DNA of 64,000 nt from the NCBI RefSeq assembly GCF_017301735.1, contig NZ_CP071090.1, positions 5,322,001 to 5,386,000 on the forward strand. The letters run 5' to 3'. Source of the stretch: Pyxidicoccus parkwaysis. GTDB taxonomy: Bacteria; Myxococcota; Myxococcia; Myxococcales; Myxococcaceae. The notes under the pieces were generated by a model. It was not told the origin of the DNA and did not search any database. It saw nothing but the letters and a program-made list of their open reading frames with translations. Both the position numbers and the translations under genes were made by a program. Below are positions 20,700 through 28,687 of this stretch, one piece after another (positions within the stretch are counted from its first letter, which is position 1; each line of letters begins with the position of its first letter).

Positions 20700-21328
20700 C
20701 GCCTGCCTCGACGCGGTGCGAAGCCCCATGCGCTCGCGTTCCGCAGAGGAAGCGATGCGACCTACTGCACAAAAGCCCGAGGAATCGAATCCCCTTCGTC
20801 CCAGACATCCACCAGGCATGGGCTGGTGATGGGACTGCGCGCGAGCAGGCCGCGTTCAGTCCAGAGAACTTGATCTACCGGCGGGATGTCAAGCCGAGGC
20901 GCTGCGACGCTGACGGATAGGAGGAATTGGCGGCGTCTTTCGCGTCCACGCCTGGTGGCCCTTCGCTCCGCCAGGCTTCGAGCGCTCGCGCGGCGTGGCC
21001 CTGAGCGTGCGCAGCCTGCGCTTGCTTGCCTGCGCGCACCCTGCCCCTCGTGGGCAGCCTCTCTGGCCCAACCGCCGCTTCCAATGCCGAGGTGTCGAGG
21101 GCCTCTGCCCGTAACCCTGCCCACTCCAACCGCAGGGCTCGCTTCCTTCCCTGCACCTGCGCCGCGGCGGCCGGAGCCTCAGCTGAAACTGGCGCTGCAG
21201 CTTCGAACGTGGGGACTCCGGGTGACAGTCGGGACTGACGGGAACTGCCCCGTGGTCTCGAAGTGCCTGGACTCACTCGCGATTGCTCGAAAGGCGTGTG
21301 CCGTCGCGGGTTGGGGGCCCTCCTCGTC
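20700..21328. other. Gene-poor part of the tRNA-flanked segment
   Basis: About 630 bp with several overlapping open frames but no recognisable domain, SD or consistent codon pattern. It may be decayed DNA of the integrated segment. Confidence 0.5.
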
Positions 21329-21357
21329 CACGGGTTCGAATCCCGTCGGGAACACTG

Positions 21358-21402
21358 AAGGCCGGAAGTCGCTGGAGACAGCGGCTTCCGGCCTTGTTGT
21401 TT
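21358..21402 (+). terminator. Second copy of the tRNA-Glu terminator
   Basis: A long stem (AAGGCCGGAAGTCGCTG with CAGCGGCTTCCGGCCTT, one wobble) around GAGA, followed by a T-rich tail (gttgtttt). It is homologous to the hairpin at 19533-19572. Confidence 0.8.
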
Positions 21403-21515
21403 TCAGGCGCCTTCTCGTCTCCAGAAGGACTCCAAGCTGGAGACGCATCCCGCCCCTCCTCGACAAGGTGGACGTACGAACAGCATTGGGAGGGGTGGAC
21501 TCCCGCGGGCGTTTC

Positions 21516-21872
21516 TCAATACACGCAGGTCCCGTTCGGGCCGCAGTACCCCTGCCCCGTCTTGCAAACGCACTGGGAATCCTCGTAGCAGAAGGAGGCT
21601 GGGCAGAAGCCCCCACCACCGCCGCCACCTCCTCCACCGCCCGTCGAGTACACGCAGGTTCCATTCGGACCGCAGTACGCGTTCGGATCGCTGGTACAGG
21701 CCGCCTGACACTGCGAGTCCTCGTAGCAGAAGGAGGCGGGACAGACCCCATCCACCAAGGACTCGCTCTCGCGGGAGACCTGCTCCCCGTCGGAAGGCTC
21801 GGCCGTGGCGGCCGTGGCGAATGCCAGCAGGACAGCGACACCCCAGGACAGATGACCGCGAATCAGCGTCAT
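21516..21872 (-). CDS. Small secreted cysteine-rich protein with duplicated module
   Basis: A 118-residue protein with a Sec signal (MTLIRGHLSWGVAVLLAFAT, cleavage near ATAEP) and a GAGGGG SD. The mature part holds two near-identical Cys-rich modules, CPASFCYEDSQC ... YCGPNGTCVY, separated by an 11-Gly run. The first module has an extra AACTSDPNA insert; the second has VCKTGQG. The even Cys spacing suggests disulfide-bonded knots in the envelope or outside the cell. I do not recognise a named family; the EDSQC ... C pattern resembles eukaryotic-like Cys-knot modules common in myxobacterial secreted proteins. Confidence 0.78.
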   Translation of the reverse strand: MTLIRGHLSWGVAVLLAFATAATAEPSDGEQVSRESESLVDGVCPASFCYEDSQCQAACTSDPNAYCGPNGTCVYSTGGGGGGGGGGGFCPASFCYEDSQCVCKTGQGYCGPNGTCVY

Positions 21873-22099
21873 GGACAGCCCCTCATGGTGACTGCGTGGG
21901 TCCGGCGAGGATAGCAGCCCCCGAGCATGGGCGGTATGGACGCCCTGTTACGGGCAAGGGCCAGGGAGATATCCATCCAGGAGGGCCGCGATACGCATGG
22001 GACGCGGCAGGAGGTCCCCGAGGAGGCCCGCCCGTCACGCAGGCGTCCACACGATTCGTCAGGGGCGGAGCGCGCGCTTCAGTGTTAGGCCATGCGGCC

Positions 22100-25000
22100 A
22101 TGTCCGGCGACTCACCCGTCCTCGCCCCCAGCGGCTTGCCCACCCTGCGCTTCCCCCCCGAGCTCCCCATCTCGAGCCGGGTGGAGGACATCACCGCGGC
22201 CATCTCCGCCCATCAGGTGGTCATCGTCGCGGGGGCCACCGGCTCGGGGAAGACGACGCAGCTGCCGAAAGTCCTGCTCGCCATGGGGCGCGGCCGCCCG
22301 CGCCAGATTGGCGTCACCCAGCCCCGGCGTATCGCCGCGACGAGCGTGGCGGCGCGCGTGGCACGCGAGCTCGGCACGGAGCTGGGCACCGACGTCGGCT
22401 ACCAGATTCGCTTCGAGGACCGCTCGTCCCGGCAGACGGCCGTGAAGTTCATGACCGACGGCGTCCTCCTCGCGCAGATTCACAGCGACCCGCTCCTGAA
22501 GCGCTATGACACCATCGTGCTCGACGAGGCCCACGAGCGCAGCCTCACCATCGACTTCCTGCTCGGGTGGCTCAAGCGCATCCTCCCCAGGCGCCCCGAC
22601 CTCAAGGTGGTGGTGAGCTCGGCCACCATCGAGACCGAGCGCTTCTCGCAGTTCTTCGGGGGAGCTCCGGTCATCCAGGTGGAGGGCCGTACCTTTCCCG
22701 TGGACGTGCTCTACGAGCCGCCCCCCGAGGAAGACGAGCTCGCCGACTCCGTCGCCGATGCGGTGGCGAACGTGCTCTCGCTCGACCCGGACGGGGACGT
22801 CCTCGTGTTCCTCCCCGGGGAGCGGGAAATCCGCGAGGCCGAGAGTGCCCTGAACGCACGCGAGCTCCGCGGCACGGTGGTGCAGCCCCTGTATGCGCGC
22901 CTGTCGGCCGCCGAGCAGTCGCGCGTCTTCGCCACCATCCCCCAGCGCCGGGTCATCCTCGCCACCAACGTCGCGGAGACGTCGGTCACCATCCCGGGCA
23001 TCGTCTACGTCGTGGACACGGGGGTGGCGCGCCTGTCGCGCTACGACTCACGCTCGGGCACCACGCGCCTGCACATCGAATCCATCTCCCAGGCCAGCGC
23101 CGACCAGCGCAAAGGGCGCTGCGGACGCGTGCGCGAGGGCATCTGCGTGCGCCTCTACGACGAGGCGAGCTTCACCACGCGGCCCGCCTTCACTGACCCG
23201 GAAATCAAACGCACCGGACTCGCGGGGGTCATCCTGCGGATGAAGTCCCTCGGCCTCGGTGACGTCGAGGACTTCCCCTTCCTCGACCCGCCCCAGCCGA
23301 AGGCCATCGCCGAGGGCTGGCGGGTGCTCGAGGAGCTCGGGGCCATCGAGGGCAAGGAGCGCACCTTGACGCCGCTCGGGCACCAGCTCGCGCGCTTCCC
23401 GGTGGACCCGCGCATCGCGCGGATGATTCTCGCCGGCGCCGAGTACGGGTGCCTGGACGAGGTGCTCATCGTCGCCGCGGCGCTCAACCTGCAGGACCCG
23501 CGCGAGCGGCCACGGGAGCTCGCGCAGAAGGCAGACGAGCTGCACCGGCGCTTCCGTGACGAGCACTCGGACTTCACGGGGCTCCTCAAGCTGTGGGCCT
23601 TCGTACGCGAGGCCGAGGGCCGGGGGACGTCCCATCTGCGGCGCGTGTGCCGGGACAACTTCCTGTCCTTCCTGCGGGTGCGCGAGTGGCGGGACGTCCA
23701 GCGCCAGCTCGAGGAGACCGTCCGTGAGCTGCGCCTGCCGCGCAAGGGCCGGGGCGCCCCGGCGCGCGGGGACGTCCTGCACCAGGCGCTCCTCACCGGA
23801 CTCCTGTCCCGCATCGGCCAGTGGAATCCGGAGCAGCGCCACTATACGGGCGCGAAGCAGACGCGCTTCATGGTCCACCCCTCGTCGGCGCTCGCGAAGA
23901 AGCCCCCGGCCTGGGCGATGGCGTTCGAGCTCGTGGAGACGTCCCAGCTGTTCGCGCGCACCGTGGCGAAGCTCGACCCGGAGTGGCTCGCGGCGGCGGC
24001 CCCCCACCTGCTCAAGCGCAGCTACTCCGAACCGCACTGGTCCGAGAAGTCCGCGCGCGCCGTGGTGAAGGAGAACGCGACGCTCTTCGGGCTTCAGGTC
24101 TTCAAGGAGCGCCCCGTGGCCCTGGCCGGCATGGACCCTGCCCGGGCACGGCTGATGTTCCTCGAGCATGCCCTGGTGCGCGGCGAGTACCGCACCCGGG
24201 GGGCGTTCCAGGAGAAGAACCGCCAGGTGCTCGAGCGCGTGGCGCGCCTGCGGGACAAGGCCCGGCGCAGCGAGCTACTCGACAGCGAGGCGCTGCTGAC
24301 GTTCTTCGACCAGCGCCTCCCCGAGGACGTGACGGACGGAGCGAGCTTCGAGGCGTGGCGCCGCAAGGCCGAGGCGGCCGACCCCGACGTGCTCGTCCTC
24401 TCGATGGAGGATGCCCTCTCGCACGACCCGGGCCTGTCCCCGGCGCACTACCCGGACGCCATCACCCTGCACGGCGCGTCCGTGCCGGTGACGTACACCT
24501 TCGACCCCGCGGCCGAGGACGACGGCATCACCCTGAGCGTGCCGCTGCTGCTGCTCGCCCAGCTGGTCCCCGGCGAGCTCGACTGGACCATTCCTGGATG
24601 GCAGCGGGAGAAGCTCACCGCCCTGCTCGAGCAGCTCCCCCGCGCCCAGCGCAAGCAGCTGGGGCCGGTGCCGGAGTTGGTCGACCGTCTCGAGAAGGAA
24701 CTGGTGCCTTTCCGCGGACCGCTGATTCCAGCGCTCGCGCGTGCGGTGTCCCGGCTATGCGGCGTGGACGTGCCCGAGGAGTCGTTCCGGGCGGATGCCG
24801 TGGCGCCGTACCTGCGCATCACGCTCCGGGTGCTCGACGAGCGGGGAAAGGAGCTCGCGCGGAGCCGAGATGCCGACGCGCTGCTCGAGCAGCACGGGGG
24901 ACGTGCACGGACGGCGCTGCGCAGCGCGGCACCGGCTTCGGACTGGGAGCGCAAGGGGCTGACGGCCTGGACCTTCGGCGAGCTGCCCGCCGTGGTCACC

Positions 25001-25810
25001 CGGCGCGTCGGCGGGCTCGACGTCCGCAGCTACCCCGCGCTCGTCGACCGGGGCACTGCCGTGGACCTGGTGCTGCTCGAGACCTCCGCCGCCGCCGACG
25101 CGGCCACGCGCACGGGGGTCCGCCGGCTCCTGATGCTCGCCGCGCGCGGACACGTGGCCGTCAGCGCCGCGCGCATGCCGCCGCCCTTCCCGTCCCTGGA
25201 CGGAGCGCCGCCCGCGCGGGGCCAGGCCGACGCCTTCCGGGCGCTCGTCCTCGCACGCAGCGTCGACGATGCGTTCAAGCTCGCACCGGGTGCGCCGCTG
25301 CCCCGCACGAAGGCGGCCTTCGAGGCGCTGGTCCGTGAGGGCTCACCGCGCATCGAGCAGGCGGCCCGGGACTGGGCGAACGCCGTCGTTGTCACCTCCT
25401 CGGAGCTCGCTGCGACGCTCGCCGCACTCAAGGCAGCATCCAAGGGGCCGAGCGGCGCGGCGGCCGTGCGGGACATCCGCTCGCAGCTCGGGCACCTGTT
25501 CCCCGCGAACCTCATCGAGTGGATTCCCTTCGTGCGCCTGCTGAACTACCCGCGCTACCTCCTCGCGGCCCAGGCACGGCTGTCGCGTGCGGTGGCGAAC
25601 CCCGCCAAGGATGCAGGGAAGGCCGAGCCCTTCACCCCCCTGTGGGAGTCCTTCCTCGCCAGGCGCGCCACCGTGCGTGACCAGGAGGCGGCGCAGGAGC
25701 TGCGGTGGGCCTTCGAGGAGCTCCGCGTGGCCATCTTCGCTCCGGAGGTGACGACGCCCGTATCGGTGACGGTGGCGAAGGTCGGCGCGGCCCTCACGGC
25801 GCTGCGCTAG
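22100..25810 (+). CDS. hrpA: ATP-dependent RNA helicase HrpA
   Basis: A 1,236-residue DEAH-box helicase, close to the usual HrpA length. Motif I is GATGSGKTTQLPK (about 44-56), motif II is DEAHERS (about 140-146), motif III is SSAT, and motif VI lies in DQRKGRCGRVREG. Helicase-associated and OB-fold regions follow, then the long C-terminal DUF3418 region typical of bacterial HrpA. HrpA unwinds structured mRNA and helps resolve stalled or collided ribosomes. The ATG at 22100 was chosen because homology begins just after it; the frame is open further upstream. No operon partner is visible. Confidence 0.95.
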   Translation: MSGDSPVLAPSGLPTLRFPPELPISSRVEDITAAISAHQVVIVAGATGSGKTTQLPKVLLAMGRGRPRQIGVTQPRRIAATSVAARVARELGTELGTDVGYQIRFEDRSSRQTAVKFMTDGVLLAQIHSDPLLKRYDTIVLDEAHERSLTIDFLLGWLKRILPRRPDLKVVVSSATIETERFSQFFGGAPVIQVEGRTFPVDVLYEPPPEEDELADSVADAVANVLSLDPDGDVLVFLPGEREIREAESALNARELRGTVVQPLYARLSAAEQSRVFATIPQRRVILATNVAETSVTIPGIVYVVDTGVARLSRYDSRSGTTRLHIESISQASADQRKGRCGRVREGICVRLYDEASFTTRPAFTDPEIKRTGLAGVILRMKSLGLGDVEDFPFLDPPQPKAIAEGWRVLEELGAIEGKERTLTPLGHQLARFPVDPRIARMILAGAEYGCLDEVLIVAAALNLQDPRERPRELAQKADELHRRFRDEHSDFTGLLKLWAFVREAEGRGTSHLRRVCRDNFLSFLRVREWRDVQRQLEETVRELRLPRKGRGAPARGDVLHQALLTGLLSRIGQWNPEQRHYTGAKQTRFMVHPSSALAKKPPAWAMAFELVETSQLFARTVAKLDPEWLAAAAPHLLKRSYSEPHWSEKSARAVVKENATLFGLQVFKERPVALAGMDPARARLMFLEHALVRGEYRTRGAFQEKNRQVLERVARLRDKARRSELLDSEALLTFFDQRLPEDVTDGASFEAWRRKAEAADPDVLVLSMEDALSHDPGLSPAHYPDAITLHGASVPVTYTFDPAAEDDGITLSVPLLLLAQLVPGELDWTIPGWQREKLTALLEQLPRAQRKQLGPVPELVDRLEKELVPFRGPLIPALARAVSRLCGVDVPEESFRADAVAPYLRITLRVLDERGKELARSRDADALLEQHGGRARTALRSAAPASDWERKGLTAWTFGELPAVVTRRVGGLDVRSYPALVDRGTAVDLVLLETSAAADAATRTGVRRLLMLAARGHVAVSAARMPPPFPSLDGAPPARGQADAFRALVLARSVDDAFKLAPGAPLPRTKAAFEALVREGSPRIEQAARDWANAVVVTSSELAATLAALKAASKGPSGAAAVRDIRSQLGHLFPANLIEWIPFVRLLNYPRYLLAAQARLSRAVANPAKDAGKAEPFTPLWESFLARRATVRDQEAAQELRWAFEELRVAIFAPEVTTPVSVTVAKVGAALTALR

Positions 25811-25947
25811 GAGCGAGTGGCTGTGCGTCCGCGACGAGAGCATCGGTCTCCTCGAATGGGCCCCCTGGCATCGCGTGCGCCCACGCGGTGCGTCCCTTCC
25901 CACGCTCCGACAGCAGGGAAGCTCGCCCGTGTCGCGGCACGGGGAGG

Positions 25948-26706
25948 TCAAGGTGCTGAGCGTCCTCCAATCGCCGGGAAACGCTCGTAGGCCCGCAGAA
26001 GCGCGTCCAGGTGGGCGGGGTTGTCGTAATCGAGCGGCACATCCGTGAGTTGCACGACCCACCCGCCCGACGCCGTGCGCCGCGCTCGCGAGAGCAACTC
26101 GGCGTCGCGAGCAGGATCCGGGAACCCGATGACTCGTGCGGCAGCCGCAGACCAGTAGTTCATCCACCCGAGAAAGTGCGGAATCTCAGGCGTGGACCTG
26201 TCCCAGGGGAGCTTTAGCGACGGCAGTCCGTGGGGAGGAACGTGCGGCTCATCGCCGGGGTGGCGGAATTGTTGCGCCACGATCCCACCATAACCGCTCG
26301 GCGTCGCATGCCCCCATACCGCGCGAGCGCCCTCCGCTACACCTGCAAGCACATCGACAGCCGCCGCGATGCCGACTGCGTCTAGTGGCACGTCCGCATG
26401 GATTTCAAAATGCGGCGGGCTCCCTGCGGCAAGACCATTTGGGTTTTCCAGTCCGGCAACCGTCACGAGATGGTTATCATCATCGTTGCAGAGGAACGGA
26501 AACCCTCCGTTTGTCATGTTGGCCGCGACCCACTCGTCGCGGTGAGGCAATGCGATGAGGTCTTCGTTATCCGACGTCGTCCACCCCAGGCGCAAGCCGG
26601 GCAGCGCACGTTCCATTGCATGCACAACTGCGGTCGGGCGGTCGTCATGGTCCTTGAGCGCAGGCGCGTGGACGACAATGATGAGAGTTCTTTGAGCGGC
26701 TGTCAT
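25948..26706 (-). CDS. Probable immunity protein for the adjacent lipoprotein toxin (DUF5953/Imm52-like)
   Basis: A 252-residue soluble protein beginning MTAAQRTLIIVVHAPALKDHDD. It has no signal peptide. Features include HFEIHADVPLD, a WGHATPSGYGG stretch, GWMNYWS and an acidic surface, the general look of the Imm52/DUF5953 group. I recall DUF5953 as a myxobacterial family, but this assignment was not checked. Its ATG overlaps the TGA of the upstream toxin gene (ATGA), the tight coupling expected of toxin-immunity pairs. The inferred role is to bind and block the nuclease domain of that toxin in the cytoplasm. Confidence 0.65.
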   Translation of the reverse strand: MTAAQRTLIIVVHAPALKDHDDRPTAVVHAMERALPGLRLGWTTSDNEDLIALPHRDEWVAANMTNGGFPFLCNDDDNHLVTVAGLENPNGLAAGSPPHFEIHADVPLDAVGIAAAVDVLAGVAEGARAVWGHATPSGYGGIVAQQFRHPGDEPHVPPHGLPSLKLPWDRSTPEIPHFLGWMNYWSAAAARVIGFPDPARDAELLSRARRTASGGWVVQLTDVPLDYDNPAHLDALLRAYERFPAIGGRSAP

Positions 26707-27614
26707 TTCAAACACCAATCCATGACGACAACTTTGAGAGTAGGATCTTCGTCGAACAGCACAGCTTTGTGCGCGGCGCTTCGCACTCCAATGACGAAGT
26801 TGTACCCGCATTCCCTGGCGAGTTTTTCTTCGTTTCTCAGCCCAGGCAGCTTCATCCTGACAAAGAACCTCTGTGAGCGCGGCGGCTGCTTTTCAAAGTC
26901 ATCCGTCTTGACATCCCACAGCGTGCGCGTGGTGAGAACCAGTCCGTCGAAGTTCTTCCCATTGACGAGCACATCCCAGCCAGGGAAGCTGTTGTTGGGA
27001 ATCTTGTCAGCACATTCGTTGTGCGGATCGTTGCCGCCCAAATGTCGTACCGGGACGGGCCTGCACTCAGGGCGCTCTCGCTCGAGTGGCTCGGTCGGCC
27101 CTGGTGGAAACCAGTCCTGCCCTGATGGCGCAGGCTTGGGCTTTCGATTCGCTGAGGGTTCCTGCGAGGCGGGCTTCGTCTGGGGCGCGGGGGCTACCTC
27201 TTCCGCGCTGCTCCCTCTCAACTCATACGCATCTAGCGCTTCCTTGATGACAACTCCCACTACCACCACGCCAAGAACAATCACCGTGCCTACAACTATC
27301 TCGGGAGCGGCCAAGACACAGAGGCCGATTCCAAGGACAGCCGCGTCCGCTGAGGCAACGGCACATCGTCCCGTCCGGTCGTTGAACCGGACCCGGTCAT
27401 GGTCGAGGGCGTGAAAGCACCGCTCCGCCAACATGGGCCAGGGTTGGGAAGCCTCACGGACGACGCACCGTCCCCCGTCCGTCCACGGCAGCGTCGCCGC
27501 GCGTTGGAGGTTGGCGATCCTCGGGTTTCGGGACGCACGCGCTCCTGGGCTCGGTGCCGACGTGGCGCACGCCGAGAGGAAGAGCAGTAGTGCGGCACAG
27601 GCGCGGAGTCGCAT
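26703..27614 (-). CDS. Lipoprotein toxin with C-terminal nuclease-like domain (SitA-like)
   Basis: A 303-residue protein with a lipoprotein signal (MRLRACAALLLFLSAC, lipobox LSAC, Cys16) and an AAGGA SD. The modules in order are: an N-terminal stalk (17-90), a strongly hydrophobic segment (about 90-123, AAPEIVVGTVIVLGVVVVGVV), a Pro/Lys linker (135-185), and a C-terminal domain (185-303). The C-terminal domain has FDGLVL followed by WDVKTDDF, matching the D-(D/E)xK pattern of PD-(D/E)XK nucleases (Asp223, Asp234, Lys236). It resembles the DUF6310-type domain of myxobacterial toxins. In Myxococcus, SitA toxins are lipoproteins with variable C-terminal toxin domains that pass to kin by TraA/TraB outer-membrane exchange. 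The architecture and the downstream immunity-like gene fit that scheme; delivery is inference. Confidence 0.7.
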   Translation of the reverse strand: MRLRACAALLLFLSACATSAPSPGARASRNPRIANLQRAATLPWTDGGRCVVREASQPWPMLAERCFHALDHDRVRFNDRTGRCAVASADAAVLGIGLCVLAAPEIVVGTVIVLGVVVVGVVIKEALDAYELRGSSAEEVAPAPQTKPASQEPSANRKPKPAPSGQDWFPPGPTEPLERERPECRPVPVRHLGGNDPHNECADKIPNNSFPGWDVLVNGKNFDGLVLTTRTLWDVKTDDFEKQPPRSQRFFVRMKLPGLRNEEKLARECGYNFVIGVRSAAHKAVLFDEDPTLKVVVMDWCLK

Positions 27615-27674
27615 GGCTTCGTCCTTTCCGAGCGGCATCAGGGCAGCCCGCCAGCGGTCATGATGCGCCCACAC

Positions 27675-28529
27675 CTACTTGCTGCTCGCTTCCGCGTACA
27701 GCACGAATCCCTCGACGGGCATGGGTGCATGGGGGAGAAGCGTCTTAACGAGAAAGAGGTTGTCGCAGTGCTTGGCGTTCGGCCCGCCAAATACAGTCTT
27801 GATGGCCGACTCCACGCACTCGTCAGTGGGAAGATACGCGCTGCCAGCTTGAGCGAGCCTGCGGACGATGTGCGCGGGATGAACCCTCCACTCATGGCTC
27901 TCGGGGTCGATTCGGGTTCCTAACTGGCCGAGCCATCGCACGAGATCCTCCCGCTGTGACTCACGAAGCTTGTCGAAGTCCGTCTGGGGAGGGTGGGCGC
28001 TGGGACTATCGAGCCATCCGGTAACTAGCGCCTCCGGCATGGCCGACTCTGCCCATGCGGCCACTGCGGATGGATCGATGATACGAAATCGTGTATCCAA
28101 ACGATCCATCGGCGGTTCGCTGTTCCAATAGCGCGTTATCTCCATACCGACGAACCCCGAGAGCTCGACGTGCCCATCGGCATCCACCTCCATCAGGAAC
28201 TCTGGGGTGGAGTCATAGATGTTGTACTGAAAAGCGGGCACGCCCAGCCGCGAGGAAAGGCGTGCGAGCAGCGGCGGAGTTCCCTGCATCAGGAGCTCGA
28301 AGGGTGCGGTGCGCAGGACGGTCCACCCGGGGGCGCCGTGGAAACCCGCCAATCCCCAGCGTTGCACCTCGTCACCGAGCCCGTACTGCATACGATCGTA
28401 CCGCTCAGGGGTGCGCGGCTTGGGTGTTGTCAATCGCCGCCCTCCCTCCACCAACAAGCGTGAGAGCTCTGTCTCTACCCGGGCGATATCCGCACACTGA
28501 ATGAAGGCCACGTTCAGCCACGTTCCCAT
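27675..28529 (-). CDS. Unknown protein, first gene of the toxin cassette
   Basis: A 284-residue protein starting MGTWLNVAFIQCADIARVE, with no signal peptide and no membrane segment. Residues 60-180 have a mixed alpha/beta pattern with several aromatic-rich strands (FQYNIYDSTPEFLMEV, MEITRYWNSEPP). The C-terminal third is helical. I recognise no family. It lies 60 bp upstream of the lipoprotein toxin on the same strand. By position it could be an accessory protein, analogous to the first gene of sitBAI cassettes, or a second, orphan immunity protein of the type that accumulates at such loci. The start is uncertain because no SD is visible. Confidence 0.68.
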   Translation of the reverse strand: MGTWLNVAFIQCADIARVETELSRLLVEGGRRLTTPKPRTPERYDRMQYGLGDEVQRWGLAGFHGAPGWTVLRTAPFELLMQGTPPLLARLSSRLGVPAFQYNIYDSTPEFLMEVDADGHVELSGFVGMEITRYWNSEPPMDRLDTRFRIIDPSAVAAWAESAMPEALVTGWLDSPSAHPPQTDFDKLRESQREDLVRWLGQLGTRIDPESHEWRVHPAHIVRRLAQAGSAYLPTDECVESAIKTVFGGPNAKHCDNLFLVKTLLPHAPMPVEGFVLYAEASSK

Positions 28530-28687
28530 GGAGGACGAGTCTGCCACTCGCGGCAATCACGGTCGACGAGAAGCCCGGGGATCCTCCGCGGCTCTTGAAT
28601 GATGATCGGGCTCTTACCCTTGTCGCCGGCCGGGCGGCAGCCATGGCTCGGGCTGCGTGGAGTATCCGCCCTTGATGTTTTCAGGGT

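Larger units (their letters stand above)
19499..21350. repeat. Direct repeat of the tRNA-Glu 3' end (att-like pair)
   Basis: A 22-bp identical segment (CACGGGTTCGAATCCCGTCGG plus G) occurs at 19499-19520, within tRNA-Glu, and again at 21329-21350. Similarity continues past it: CACTG and then the GGCCGGAAG..CGCTG..AGCGGCTTCCGGCC terminator hairpin follow in both copies. The second copy lacks the 5' two-thirds of a tRNA. This is the geometry left by an element integrated at a tRNA 3' end. No integrase gene is visible in between. Confidence 0.75.

Noticed and set aside
21281-21354. A second complete tRNA gene at the downstream repeat
   Set aside because: Only the T arm and 3' acceptor strand are present; no matching 5' acceptor strand, D arm or anticodon arm lies upstream.
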